A stretch of 64,000 bases of DNA from Chthonomonas sp035294165 (GCF_035294165.1 NZ_DATGLN010000207.1:84867-148866), one strand, 5' to 3'; numbered from the stretch's first letter, positions 27,345 through 36,441 are shown. Notes: generated by a model from the sequence alone, not told the origin. Numbers and translations are program-made.

Positions 27345-28583
27345 CTAGGTCCATGCCTTTTGGATGCGTGCGATGGCAGTAGCGATATCTTCCACATCTC
27401 GTTGCGTGCCCAGCAGCACATATTGAGGAAGCCAGACGCATTCCGCGCAGAGCTGTTCGCAGACGGGGTGGTGGAGTTTTGTGTAGTCCATGGTAATTTT
27501 GCCGTTTGTGAGGGCGGCCAGGCGTGCTGCATGATGAGCAAAGGCCGGTTGTTGATAGAGAGGGCGATAGGTGGCCATGCTCGGTATGCCCTCGGCGTTT
27601 AGGGCACGTAGGAACTCCTCAAGGCTGTGGCCTCCGAAGGCGTCAGAGTGGTACCTAAAGGCATATAAGTGATAGGATTGACAGGTGATGCGTTCATCTT
27701 CGATAGGGAGTTGTATGCCGGGAATCTGCTCTAGCAGCTGGCGCAAGTAGGCGGCATTGCGTGAGCGGAGTTGAATCTGTTGTGGGAGGCGTTGCAGTTG
27801 GGCGCGCAGGAGAGCGGCTTGAAACTCCGTCATACGGTAGTTGCTGCCGGGGAAGGGATGTTCGTACCACTTCCCCCCTCGCGAGCGTCCGACGTTCATG
27901 ATAGACCACGCGGCATCGGCGAGGGACTCGTTATTCGAGAGAACCATGCCGCCTTCGCCCGCATTCAGGTTTTTGGAGGCTTGAAAGCTGAAGGTGCCGA
28001 GATCGCCTAGAGCACCCACACGCCTTCCACGCCATTCTGCCCCGTGGGCCTGCGCAGCATCCTCTATGAGATAAAGGTTATGACGCTTGGCTATTGCCAA
28101 TAGTCTGTCCATATCAGCCGGGCGACCGGTGAGATGAACCGCGATGATCGCTTTCGTTCGTGGGGTTATTGCGGCTTCTACCTGATCAGGGTCTATATTG
28201 TAGGTTTGCGGGTCTACATCCACGAACACGGGCAGAGCGCCGGCCATGAGAGGCGCGCTTGCAGAGGCGATGAAGGTGTAGGAGGGGACGATGACCTCGT
28301 CGCCGTAGCCGATTTCGAGGGCACGGATGGCGATCTCGATGGCCGCCGTTCCATTTGTGCAGGCGACGCCATATTGAGCGTGCTGGAAGGCAGCAAACTC
28401 CTTCTCAAAGCTAACCCCTTCCGTTCCACCTACATACCACCATTGACCACTGTTCAGTACCCGTTTCAGTGCCTGTTCTTCCGCATGCCCAAAGATGGGC
28501 CACCGGGGCCAGGGGTGCCGATGTCTATCGCGAACGGGCTTGCCACCGTCAATAGCCAACGGTTCTTGATCGGTAATAAGCAT
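27345..28583 (-). CDS. DegT/DnrJ/EryC1/StrS-family PLP-dependent aminotransferase
   Basis: A protein of about 412 residues. The family opens with a GKPVRDR-like phrase and GQWWYVGG, continues with GVACTNGTAAIEIAIRALEI (phosphate-binding region) and GYGDEVIVPSYTFIASASAP, and has the PLP lysine in FSFQASKNLNAGEGGM. HLTGRPADMDRLLAIAKRHN and LIEDAAQAHGAEWRGRRVGA complete the core. Members aminate keto-sugars for surface polysaccharides or, in a related branch, act on scyllo-inosose; the substrate here is not evident. AGGAGG six bases upstream fixes ATG 28583. It heads a minus-strand run with the binding-like and glycosidase-like genes. Confidence 0.92.
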   Translation of the reverse strand: MLITDQEPLAIDGGKPVRDRHRHPWPRWPIFGHAEEQALKRVLNSGQWWYVGGTEGVSFEKEFAAFQHAQYGVACTNGTAAIEIAIRALEIGYGDEVIVPSYTFIASASAPLMAGALPVFVDVDPQTYNIDPDQVEAAITPRTKAIIAVHLTGRPADMDRLLAIAKRHNLYLIEDAAQAHGAEWRGRRVGALGDLGTFSFQASKNLNAGEGGMVLSNNESLADAAWSIMNVGRSRGGKWYEHPFPGSNYRMTEFQAALLRAQLQRLPQQIQLRSRNAAYLRQLLEQIPGIQLPIEDERITCQSYHLYAFRYHSDAFGGHSLEEFLRALNAEGIPSMATYRPLYQQPAFAHHAARLAALTNGKITMDYTKLHHPVCEQLCAECVWLPQYVLLGTQRDVEDIATAIARIQKAWT

Positions 28584-28647
28584 GAGCAGCCTCCTTTCTG
28601 CCACTAGGGAGGTAAAACCTTGTCCCTAGCGTTTCAGGAACTCTTTT

Positions 28648-29439
28648 TTAAAATTCTTCATTGTGGGTTGATTTCCCTTTTCGTCGCCTCCAAAGAGGTG
28701 TTGCGATGGCGCCGTGCTCTCGGAAGAAGGGGCGACGCTGGCGGCGAGCTAAAAAAGCACGGAAGGCATCGTAAAGGGGCGCAGTGCCGCTTGCTCCCTG
28801 CAAGAGCGGCTGAAAGCAGGTGGCGTCGCGCCGTTGAACGGCTATCAGCAGAGAGTCCAGCAGGCCTTGCAGTCGTGTCTCCTGCTGCCGCAGGAACGTT
28901 TGGGGGTTCCACGTGGCGTCTGATGTATCTACGAAGGTTGGTTCCGAGAAGTGGATAAACGCCTCCGGCAAGCGTTCTGTCCAGAACTCGTAGTGTACGG
29001 CCATGTGCAGCAGATGGAACCGTTTTAGTCTCATGGCGATGTGGGCCAGCCCCGGCTGAAAATGAACCGGACGTTGATAGTTGCTTACCATTTCGCCTTG
29101 GGGGGTAAGCCAGAGCGAGCGCGGTTGATTTTTGAAAAGGTGTTCTACAGTATCCAAAAAGGCCTTGATGCCTTGAAGGTTGGTGCGATCCACGCCGAGA
29201 ACACCCATTTTGGAGAAGATAGCGTAGCGCTGAAGTTGTTCGGCATCCATTACAGCATAGACATCGTGATGGAACAGACAATGTTCGACGAAAGCGGGCA
29301 CAAAGAGGTCCCACCAACTGCTGTGGTTGAGACAGACGATAAGGGGGGTCGAATCGTTGAGAGCAATGCGAGGGGCATCGCCATAGAGGTAGAGAGTATG
29401 AAAGTGGCGTTTGAGATAGCGCGGCACATAGTACTGCAT
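28648..29439 (-). CDS. lysophospholipid acyltransferase-family protein (PlsC-like)
   Basis: A protein of about 263 residues with the acyltransferase motif I CLNHSSWWDLFVPAF (H-x4-D) and a motif III-like LWLTPQGEMVSNYQRP in place of PEG-S/T. It probably transfers an acyl chain to a lysolipid or glycolipid at the inner membrane. The C-terminal 90 residues are Arg-rich and amphipathic. Two starts are possible: ATG 29439 with GAGG in front, chosen here, or ATG 29499, which would be nearly leaderless because a TAAAAT box lies at 29506-29511 (TTGTCA at 29531-29536, a long 19-bp spacer). It lies 64 bp before the DegT gene on the same strand. Confidence 0.82.
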   Translation of the reverse strand: MQYYVPRYLKRHFHTLYLYGDAPRIALNDSTPLIVCLNHSSWWDLFVPAFVEHCLFHHDVYAVMDAEQLQRYAIFSKMGVLGVDRTNLQGIKAFLDTVEHLFKNQPRSLWLTPQGEMVSNYQRPVHFQPGLAHIAMRLKRFHLLHMAVHYEFWTERLPEAFIHFSEPTFVDTSDATWNPQTFLRQQETRLQGLLDSLLIAVQRRDATCFQPLLQGASGTAPLYDAFRAFLARRQRRPFFREHGAIATPLWRRRKGKSTHNEEF

Positions 29440-29626
29440 AAACCCCTCTTTTAGCCAAGGGATTTTGATGTCTCTTTGGCGCTCGCTTCGTGGCCGCATG
29501 GTGTTATTTTATCCGAAAGTCTTCTGGGATTGACAAGACATCTGTGTTGCCGCTTGCAGGAATACCTTATTTCCCTGTCGAAATCCCCTATCTACACGCG
29601 AGTGCTATTTCCCTGTGGAGAAAAGG

Positions 29627-32032
29627 ATGTACCAAACGTTTCGTCATGCGCTTTTACCGGCCATGCTCCTATTAAGCTCGCAACTACTGTATGCTCAACA
29701 GTCACCGGTTGCCTTACCAAACCCCATTAACGGGCCGGGATCCACCTTGTCGCTGGCGCCACGGGCAGCACACCCTCACTCGCCGAAGTTACCCTACGGT
29801 TTAGAGTTACTCTCGCGTTTCGATCTGCTGCCCTATCTGCGCGACAGTCGCTGTGTGCAGGATTCAAGCTATGATCGCAATTTCTATAATGGAGATTTTG
29901 GCCACTTTCTGCGCATGGAGGGTAATACGGCCGTGCTCGCCGATATCCGTGGGCCGGGGTGCATCTATCGGTTCTGGTCGGCCAATGCGGCCGGGCGTTT
30001 GCGCATCTACTTTGATGGAGCGACCACACCCACTATAGATTGCGCCATGCAGGATCTCTTTCTCGGTAAGGTACCGCCCTTTCTTCAACCCTTGGTGGGA
30101 CATAGAAGCGGCGGGTGGTACTGCTACTTCCCAATGCCTTTCCAGAAACACTGTCTGATTACCGTGACCGATCCAGGGCCAATGTACTACCATGTGGAGT
30201 ATCAGCTCTATCCGGACGATACAAAAATAAAAACTTTTTCCCCGCAACTCTCTACAAAAGAGCTTGCCGCTTTAGGGGAGACTTTGGAGCAGTGGGAACA
30301 TTTGGGGCTTGATCCTAAGCCGACAGCGCTAGGGGAACAAGAGGTGGATGTGCAGACTGCGTGTATGCCCGGTCAGCCACTAACGTTGAACACCGTTAAT
30401 GGGGCGGGCGAGATAGACGCGCTGCATATTCGCCTTGACCCGGCAAACATCTACACTCTGCGTCAGACCGTGCTCCGTATCTATTGGGATGGGGCGACTC
30501 GTCCGGCAGTAGAGGCACCCGTGGGCGATTTCTTTGGGGCCGGGTTCGGAAATGAGACATTTGCCGCGCTACCGGATGCGATGAACGACCAGGGCGGTTT
30601 TTGCTTTTGGCCGATGCCTTTTGCGAAGAGTGCACGGGTGGAACTGATGAACTATGGGCAGAAACCGGTGAACGTGCTGTTTCAGATGCGCTATCACCGT
30701 TTGGGACAACCTTTGAAAGATGTTGGGTATTTTCACGCGCGTTGGCATCGGCAGATCAACAAGGAGGGGGAGAACTTTCATATTCTCAACGTGCAGGGAC
30801 GTGGTCTGTATGTGGGCGAGCACACGGCCATGCAGGGAGATAGGGGCATTTGGTTTCTGGAGGGGAATGAGGAAATTTGGGTGGATGGAGAGTCGTTTCC
30901 CTCCATCATCGGAACAGGGACAGAGGACTTCTACACCTCAGGATGGTATTTCGATGAGGGACCCTTTAATGAGGCATTTCATGGCTGTATTCTCAAGGAT
31001 GAGGCGCACTCGCGGGTGGATGCCTATCGGTACCAGATTACTGACTGCGTTCCTTTCCAAAAGTCTATTCGGGTAGACATTCAGCATGGCCCCATTGACA
31101 ACTATCCTGGGTCGGACTATGCCTGTGTGGCCTACTGGTATCAGACTGCACCGGAGGACGATTGGTCTCCTCTTGATCCTGCTCAGCTTACCCCCACGCG
31201 TTGGCATGCGCAAGATGCCATAGAGGCCGAGAGCCTGCAGTGGACTGCTGGTGACCCGCAAGTGATAGACGATATGAACCTGCCCGTATTGGCAAGTGGA
31301 GGGGCCGTGGTGGCGTTACATGGTGGAACGGCCGCTTGTGTGCTGCCTGTTTCTAAGGAGGGAGACTACATACTCACGTTAGTGCAGCCACCGTTGGCGG
31401 GTACGGCTCGACTAGGCCAGAACTGGTCGGTGGATGATCCTAAGCAGTTAGGCCCTGCACCCACAGAGGCGATTCGGGCCGATGAAACGAATAGTGTGCA
31501 CCAAACGCTTCATTTAACGGCCGGAAACCACACTCTGTTCTTTCAGATACCGGCAGGGCAGACACTGTACTTGGATTATCTTACGTTGCGGCGTCTGCTG
31601 CATCCAAACAGCATTCCGGCCACCGACCTGAAGGTGGTGGAGGCAACTGGAGGCGATGCCCAGATTCAAGATATGACCGGTTTCGGCCCCTATTGGGATA
31701 ACAACCAGCAGCTTTGGTTTACCGGTCATCAGCAGTGCGCCGAGATGACCGTGGAGTTGCCCGTGGAAAAAACGGGGAATTATGAGCTATCGGTCTACTA
31801 TACAACGGCCAGAGATTATGCCGTTGTACAGGTGTTGCTTGATGGCAAACCCATCGGGCAGCCGACGGACTGTTATACCCCTGATGTCAAGGCCAAAGAG
31901 CAGACCGTATTAGGGAACGTGATGCTGACGGCGGGCACGCATCTGCTTACATTTCGATCGGTGGGCAAGAACCCGGCTTCTACCAACTACCTTATTGGGA
32001 TAGATGCCATTGGGCTAAAGCCTCTACCCTAA
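29627..32032 (+). CDS. secreted DUF2961-domain protein with C-terminal carbohydrate-binding-like domains
   Basis: A protein of about 801 residues with a signal peptide (ALLPAMLLLSSQLLYAQ). The DUF2961 region shows GCIYRFWSANAAGRLRIYFD, PVGDFFGAGFGNETFAALPD and SIIGTGTEDFYTSGWYFDEG, which are family hallmarks. DUF2961 proteins include exo-acting difructose/arabinofuranosidase enzymes of the GH172 family, so a fructan or arabinan target is plausible. Two later beta-rich segments (about residues 520-660 and 670-800; NYELSVYYTTARDYAVVQVL) look like binding modules. GGAG six bases upstream supports ATG 29627 over GTG 29615. The permease gene follows 20 bp later, implying that sugar released outside is imported. 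Confidence 0.85.
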   Translation: MYQTFRHALLPAMLLLSSQLLYAQQSPVALPNPINGPGSTLSLAPRAAHPHSPKLPYGLELLSRFDLLPYLRDSRCVQDSSYDRNFYNGDFGHFLRMEGNTAVLADIRGPGCIYRFWSANAAGRLRIYFDGATTPTIDCAMQDLFLGKVPPFLQPLVGHRSGGWYCYFPMPFQKHCLITVTDPGPMYYHVEYQLYPDDTKIKTFSPQLSTKELAALGETLEQWEHLGLDPKPTALGEQEVDVQTACMPGQPLTLNTVNGAGEIDALHIRLDPANIYTLRQTVLRIYWDGATRPAVEAPVGDFFGAGFGNETFAALPDAMNDQGGFCFWPMPFAKSARVELMNYGQKPVNVLFQMRYHRLGQPLKDVGYFHARWHRQINKEGENFHILNVQGRGLYVGEHTAMQGDRGIWFLEGNEEIWVDGESFPSIIGTGTEDFYTSGWYFDEGPFNEAFHGCILKDEAHSRVDAYRYQITDCVPFQKSIRVDIQHGPIDNYPGSDYACVAYWYQTAPEDDWSPLDPAQLTPTRWHAQDAIEAESLQWTAGDPQVIDDMNLPVLASGGAVVALHGGTAACVLPVSKEGDYILTLVQPPLAGTARLGQNWSVDDPKQLGPAPTEAIRADETNSVHQTLHLTAGNHTLFFQIPAGQTLYLDYLTLRRLLHPNSIPATDLKVVEATGGDAQIQDMTGFGPYWDNNQQLWFTGHQQCAEMTVELPVEKTGNYELSVYYTTARDYAVVQVLLDGKPIGQPTDCYTPDVKAKEQTVLGNVMLTAGTHLLTFRSVGKNPASTNYLIGIDAIGLKPLP

Positions 32033-32052
32033 TCCGTACTTCTAGGAGACGT

Positions 32053-33003
32053 ATGCGAGAGATCGTTCGTAATGCAGGCGTTTACGTAGCCGTTGTGGTG
32101 GTGGCCTTTTTCTTCGCCATCTGGATACCGCAGTTTCGACAACCCTCCAATTTGCTGAACGTACTCGATCAGTCGGTAGAGATCGCCATCGTCTCGGTTG
32201 GAATGACGATGGTGATTCTCACCGAAGGGATCGATCTCTCCGTGGGAAGTTTGGCCGCCTTGGCGCCGTTTCTGGGCGCTTGGTTGATTACGCAGCACGC
32301 ATCCGGCCCTTTCCATTCCGCCGTTATCGGCGTGTTGTTCTGTTTGGCGGTCGGTGCACTTGTCGGTCTGATCAATGGAGTGGCGATCACGCGGGCCTAT
32401 TTGCCGCCGTTTATTGCCACATTGGGCACCATGTCCATTGTGCGCGGCTTGGCCTACATTGTTTCCCATGGAACCGGCATCACCGAGCTGCCCCGCGGCT
32501 ACACCTTTTTAGGGCACACACTACCCGGCCAGGTGACGGTGGGGGTGGTGCTGATGTTGGTGTTATACGCGGTGAGCCATCTGTGGTTATCGCGATCGGC
32601 CACCGGTCGCGCCATTTATGCCATCGGCGGCAATGAGACGGCCGCGCATCTATCCGGTCTTAGGGTCAATCGGATTAAGCTTGGCGTCTACATTTTGTGT
32701 GGCGTTTTGGCGGCTCTTTCCGGCCTAGCCGAAACCGCGATGGTAGGCGCTTCCGTGCCCGATGCCGGCATCGATCTTGAGCTGAACTCCATCGCAGCGG
32801 TCGTCATCGGAGGGACGAGCCTGAGCGGCGGTCGCGGGAACCTTGTGGGCACGTTGGCCGGCGCTCTGCTCATGCGGCTTATTCGCAACGGGCTTGACCT
32901 TGCCGGCATCGATTCCAACTGGCAAAAAGTGGCCATCGGGGCGATTATCATGGGGGCTGTGGCGTTCGATGAATTTCAGAAGAGAAGAGGAGCACGACTA
33001 TGA
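32053..33003 (+). CDS. sugar ABC transporter permease, RbsC/XylH type
   Basis: A 316-residue inner-membrane protein with about nine helices. The diagnostic segments are VSVGMTMVILTEGIDLSVGS, ALVGLINGVAITRAYLPPFI, ATLGTMSIVRGLAYIVSHGT and SIAAVVIGGTSLSGGRGNLV, all typical of the branched RbsC/XylH/AraH permease family. It moves a monosaccharide handed over by the binding protein encoded next. AGGAG lies close before ATG 32053. The stop overlaps the next start (ATGA). No RbsA-type ATPase gene is adjacent, so the energising subunit must come from elsewhere. Confidence 0.95.
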   Translation: MREIVRNAGVYVAVVVVAFFFAIWIPQFRQPSNLLNVLDQSVEIAIVSVGMTMVILTEGIDLSVGSLAALAPFLGAWLITQHASGPFHSAVIGVLFCLAVGALVGLINGVAITRAYLPPFIATLGTMSIVRGLAYIVSHGTGITELPRGYTFLGHTLPGQVTVGVVLMLVLYAVSHLWLSRSATGRAIYAIGGNETAAHLSGLRVNRIKLGVYILCGVLAALSGLAETAMVGASVPDAGIDLELNSIAAVVIGGTSLSGGRGNLVGTLAGALLMRLIRNGLDLAGIDSNWQKVAIGAIIMGAVAFDEFQKRRGARL

Positions 33004-34052
33004 ACCGTTCATGTTCTATAGGAAAATGTGTTGACGTTGAGAGGGATGTTATCGTCAAGCGGGTCTCTCTCAAGCGAGGGCTGTTGATAGGTCTTTTTTT
33101 ACTCTCGTTGGTGGGATGCAACAGTAACCCTTCCGGATCGAAGGGGGCAACATCCTCTACGCCAAGTGAGGGCAGCGCTTTGAGCCAACGCGTCATTGCA
33201 GTGGTTTCGCCGGCAAAAACCAGTCCGTTTCACGTCACGTTGGCCGCAGCTGCAGCAGAGGAGGCCAAACGTCTTGGGCTTCCTCCGATTATCGATCAGG
33301 CTCCTTCCAGTGAGAGCGACTATACGGGACAGGTGGCGTTAGTGCAAGATATTATTCAGCGCCATCCGGCGGCGATTAGCGTATGTGGGATCAATCCTCA
33401 AGCCTTGGTCAATATCATTAAGGACTGTAACCGGGCGGATATCCCTATCTTTGTGCACAATCAGATATCCCCCGTTGAGGGCGGGGGCAAGGTAGTCTCT
33501 TACATCGGTTATGATGAGTACGAGGGAGGACGAAAGTGCGGTGAGGAGGCTGCGGAGTTGCTAAAGCAGAAATATGGAACCTATCGAGGCAACGTGGCGA
33601 TACTAGATGGAGAGCCTGGAGACCACACGAACCTTCGGGCGGGAGGTTTTAAGGATGCACTTAAGAAGTACCCGGACATTCATATAGTGGCCGAACAGAA
33701 CGGGCATTGGCTTCGAGCAGATGGCACGGCAATTACACGAGATTGGCTTCAGCGCTTCCCGAATCTCGACCTCGTTTTCGGATGTAGTGACGAGATGGCA
33801 TTGGGGGCGGCCAAGGCAGCGAGGGATGCCGGACGCCAGCTTTTGACCATTGGCATTGATGGTAACAGGCCTTCTCTGGAAGCAATCAGAGATGGAAAGT
33901 ATACGGCCTGTTTGGCTACCCAGCCCGACCTCATAGGGAAGACCGTGATTGATACGATTAACGACTATCTCAACGGCAAGAAGGTGCCACCGGTGGTGAA
34001 AACGCAGTGTGTTATCGTGACAAAGGCCAATGTTGCTCAATTTCTGAAGTAG
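33000..34052 (+). CDS. sugar ABC transporter substrate-binding lipoprotein, RbsB-like
   Basis: A 350-residue protein. After an unusually long basic N-region comes the lipoprotein signal GLLIGLFLLSLVGC, with the lipidated cysteine at about residue 40. The periplasmic-binding-protein fold type I follows: RVIAVVSPAKTSPFHVTLAA, YTGQVALVQDIIQRHPAAIS, GNVAILDGEPGDHTNLRAGG, DLVFGCSDEMALGAAKAARD and LLTIGIDGNRPSLEAIRDGK. These are the strands and sugar-contact loops of ribose/xylose-type binding proteins. It should capture a sugar outside the membrane and deliver it to the permease encoded upstream, with which it shares an ATGA overlap. The specificity is unknown. A strong hairpin follows the stop. 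Confidence 0.93.
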   Translation: MNRSCSIGKCVDVERDVIVKRVSLKRGLLIGLFLLSLVGCNSNPSGSKGATSSTPSEGSALSQRVIAVVSPAKTSPFHVTLAAAAAEEAKRLGLPPIIDQAPSSESDYTGQVALVQDIIQRHPAAISVCGINPQALVNIIKDCNRADIPIFVHNQISPVEGGGKVVSYIGYDEYEGGRKCGEEAAELLKQKYGTYRGNVAILDGEPGDHTNLRAGGFKDALKKYPDIHIVAEQNGHWLRADGTAITRDWLQRFPNLDLVFGCSDEMALGAAKAARDAGRQLLTIGIDGNRPSLEAIRDGKYTACLATQPDLIGKTVIDTINDYLNGKKVPPVVKTQCVIVTKANVAQFLK

Positions 34053-34054
34053 TT

Positions 34055-34102
34055 GAGGAGTGCGCCGGCGCTTTGCCTTATAAGCTTGCGCCGGCCCTCC
34101 TC
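34055..34102. terminator. strong hairpin between convergent genes
   Basis: GAGGAG followed by GCCGGCGC pairs with GCGCCGGC followed by CTCCTC across a 16-base loop, giving a GC-rich stem of about 14 pairs with a small bulge. It starts 2 bp after the binding-protein stop and lies before the stop of the convergent GloVer gene. There is no T-run, so it may act as an mRNA 3' barrier or a bidirectional, Rho-assisted terminator. Confidence 0.6.
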
Positions 34103-34129
34103 CCTATCGTGACGAGGGCTAAGGTTAAT

Positions 34130-35452
34130 TTAGCGAGAAGGTACCGGTTTCAGACGCTTCCCTAAATCGTACACGGCACCAAAACCACTGCCATCCGCCC
34201 TGAGCCGATACATCACTCCCTGCCCGCCAATCCCTCCTCCCTCTGTCACCCCATACAACCAACCCCCATCCAACATCACCAATCCACCTAAACCGGTCCA
34301 GCCCTCCCCATCTACCCCAAAACTATGCAATACCCTGTAACCCTCTCCACCTACACCCAACACAAACACACATCCCCCACCTAAACTCCCGCCCTCACTA
34401 CAGACCCCATACAACTTATCCCCCAATAACAACAATCTCCCCACCACATGAGAACCCTCCACACCACCCTTCAATGCGTGCAAAACCCGGTAGCCACTTC
34501 CGTCCGCCTTCACTCCAAACACCACTCCCGCCCCATAAACACCCCCTCCATACGTCACCCTATACAACCAACCCCCTAAACCCAACACCAATCCACAATA
34601 AGGATGGCTCCCATCCCCATTCCGCCCTAAACCGTCCTCCGCACCAAACTCATGCAACACCCGGTAGCCACTCCCATCCGCCTTCACCCCAAACACCACG
34701 CCGTTCCCATAAACCCCTCCACCACTCGTCACCCCATACAACCAGCCTCCCTCTCCCTCTACCAACTCCACCAACAACGGATAGGCTCCCTCCCTCCCCC
34801 CAAACGAATGCAACACCTGAAAGCCGGTGCCATCCTCTCTTATCCGATACACCACCCCTTTGCCGTACGGCCCTCCTTCCTCCGTCACTCCGTAGAGCCA
34901 TCCGTCTTGGGTGGGGAGGACACCGGCATAGGGCAGGGCGCCATCGGGGCCGGAGAAGGCATGGAGGAGGTGAAAGTGGGAGCCATCGGTTTGGAGGGTG
35001 AAGAGGGTACCGTCGCAGGCGGGTCCTCCTGCGGAGGTGGTGCCGAAGAGGTGTTGGTGGGCATCTTGAGCAAGAGGAGCGAAGGGGAAGGCGCCATCTT
35101 GGTTGGAGCAGTCGGGTTGGAGGGGAGTGAAGGAGTGGAGGACACGAAAGCCGGTGCCGTTGGGGGAGAGGGAGAACATCGCCCCCGTATGGTGTGTCCC
35201 ACCATAGACCAAGTCTCCCAAAAGAATGGATTGCGCTGATTGAATCCCATAAGGAAAGAGGTCGCTTTCAGGCTCGACCATAAGTAGCGTAAATGCCCAC
35301 TGTATAGGCTCAAAGGCGCTCTCTTTTCCACGGATGGAGGAACCACCTCTAGACCGGCGAGCAAACTCATTACTACTCTCTTCACATCGTCTTTGAGCGT
35401 GCCCTTCACAACACAGTTGATATCTAGCATACTGCCCTGATCGGGCATCCAA
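34130..35452 (-). pseudogene. GloVer-repeat protein, C-terminal part (frameshifted)
   Basis: True coding in this frame begins near 35325 and runs to 34130. It holds about six repeats of roughly 55-60 residues with the core GG.LYGVT.GGG...G.VF.., for example GWLYGVTSGGGVYGNGVVFG and KLYGVCSEGGSLGGG. This is the choice-anchor GloVer repeat (TIGR03803), a beta-propeller-like extracellular repeat. The first recognisable repeat, FTLLMVEPESDLFPYG, has no signal peptide or ribosome-binding site before it, and the N-terminal part lies upstream in another frame. Restoring one base in the A-run at 35324-35327 joins the two. Base composition flips abruptly near 34905 inside this part. Confidence 0.72.
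34470..34745 (-). repeat. tandem 174-bp coding repeats in the GloVer gene
   Basis: Two near-identical DNA units start at about 34479 and 34653, a period of 174 bp (58 codons). Both carry GGTAGCCACT, CCAAACACCAC and CCATAAACACC-like blocks on the plus strand and encode VVFGVKADGSGYRVLH. The close DNA match suggests recent duplication within the repeat region. Confidence 0.7.
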
Positions 35453-36441
35453 AACAGATGAGGCCCTGCATACAAAGTCGCCATGTAACCCTCATCAGTC
35501 GGAGCAAAAAGCCCACTGAGGCCTGAACGGGTTATTATCGGATAGCCGCTTAGGCTATCATGTCCTAATTCGTATCTTAGCGAGTCGACCGTCACAGAAA
35601 AGTCCAGATAGCCCCTTTTAGAGGAGCGACCTTCAGGAACTAAAATCATGTTGGGAACCAGCGTTTCCCAAGCGCCGCCTCCTGCGGTCTCTCCAGCAAA
35701 GCGAACTAGCCTCCATCCTTTCGGGAGGCGTACATGCACCTCACGCCCATCCAGCCACAGACTAGGCAGGCAGTGATAAACGGAGCGGGTCTGAAGAGGC
35801 AAAGCGATACCAGGCAACCAGTTCGCCGGCGGATAGGGCTTGGAGTCGATAGAGATTGTAGCAGCAAAGCTTTTTAGCAGGTGTAAGCTCTCGTTAAGTG
35901 AAGCCGGTTTTATCGAGGCTTGTAGAAACAGAAACGTTCCGTAAGTGCGATCAAGTATAAGGGGTTTACTCTGCAGTATTGGAACAGAAAGCCACAAACA
36001 TACTGAAAATGGATGAGAAGAGGTCGGTTTCTCTAGGTAATCTAATCCTCCCGTAAGCCCAGTAGCTGTTTGGAATGAAGAATGCTTTTCTGGGTTATGG
36101 TAGTTCTTGAAATAGCCAAGAGAGAGGGTTAGCTCCTGCTGTTGGTGCTGTTTCGAGGAGAATAGGAGGGTTATACCCTGAAAATCCCAAAATGGGTGGT
36201 CTTGAATTTGGCCGTTTGAAGAGATAGCGAGGGATACCACACCTTGTTGTGGGTTCTCCAGTTTCACTGCAACAAGCTTCCAACCATCGGGAACATGAAA
36301 GCGAAGACGATGGTTGTTTAGCAGAGGCGAGGGGGACGTGTAGTAGATTGCAGCAGCGAAGCCACCATCTGTTTCCCGTGCATAAAACAATAAAAGATAA
36401 CACCCTATTAGACATGAAAGAATTTTGCTCATGCGTTGCAT
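34885..36441 (-). CDS. exported protein of unknown function, N-terminal part of the frameshifted GloVer gene
   Basis: A signal peptide (ILSCLIGCYLLLFYARETDG) starts the frame. About residues 25-370 are beta-rich with no family I recognise: LRFHVPDGWKLVAVKLENPQ, and a second similar unit VHVRLPKGWRLVRFAGETAG, which suggests an internal duplication. Meaningful coding probably ends near 35325, after EVVPPSVEK. Beyond that the frame is a Pro/Ser/Thr-rich misreading of the GloVer repeats, which are encoded one frame over. A single-base deletion in the A-run at 35324-35327 explains the break. The intact protein would be an N-terminal domain with a C-terminal GloVer repeat region. It starts 42 bp after the RHS remnant. 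Confidence 0.65.
   Translation of the reverse strand: MQRMSKILSCLIGCYLLLFYARETDGGFAAAIYYTSPSPLLNNHRLRFHVPDGWKLVAVKLENPQQGVVSLAISSNGQIQDHPFWDFQGITLLFSSKQHQQQELTLSLGYFKNYHNPEKHSSFQTATGLTGGLDYLEKPTSSHPFSVCLWLSVPILQSKPLILDRTYGTFLFLQASIKPASLNESLHLLKSFAATISIDSKPYPPANWLPGIALPLQTRSVYHCLPSLWLDGREVHVRLPKGWRLVRFAGETAGGGAWETLVPNMILVPEGRSSKRGYLDFSVTVDSLRYELGHDSLSGYPIITRSGLSGLFAPTDEGYMATLYAGPHLFWMPDQGSMLDINCVVKGTLKDDVKRVVMSLLAGLEVVPPSVEKRAPLSLYSGHLRYLWSSLKATSFLMGFNQRNPFFWETWSMVGHTIRGRCSPSPPTAPAFVSSTPSLPSNPTAPTKMAPSPSLLLLKMPTNTSSAPPPQEDPPATVPSSPSKPMAPTFTSSMPSPAPMAPCPMPVSSPPKTDGSTE

Noticed and set aside
28658..29458. Second long minus-strand frame over the acyltransferase
   Set aside because: Arg/Ser/Pro-rich composition and no motif; the overlapping frame carries the H-x4-D acyltransferase motif.
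29530..29535. TTGACA as promoter for the DUF2961 gene
   Set aside because: No acceptable -10 box lies 16-19 bp downstream on the plus strand.
34474..35239. Plus-strand open frames rich in Pro, Thr and His over the GloVer region
   Set aside because: They mirror the repeats on the opposite strand, have no ribosome sites and no protein-like composition.
34885..35320. Pro/Ser/Thr-rich C-terminal tail of the signal-peptide frame
   Set aside because: It is an out-of-frame reading of the GloVer repeats on a composition-skewed strand, not a real mucin-like domain.
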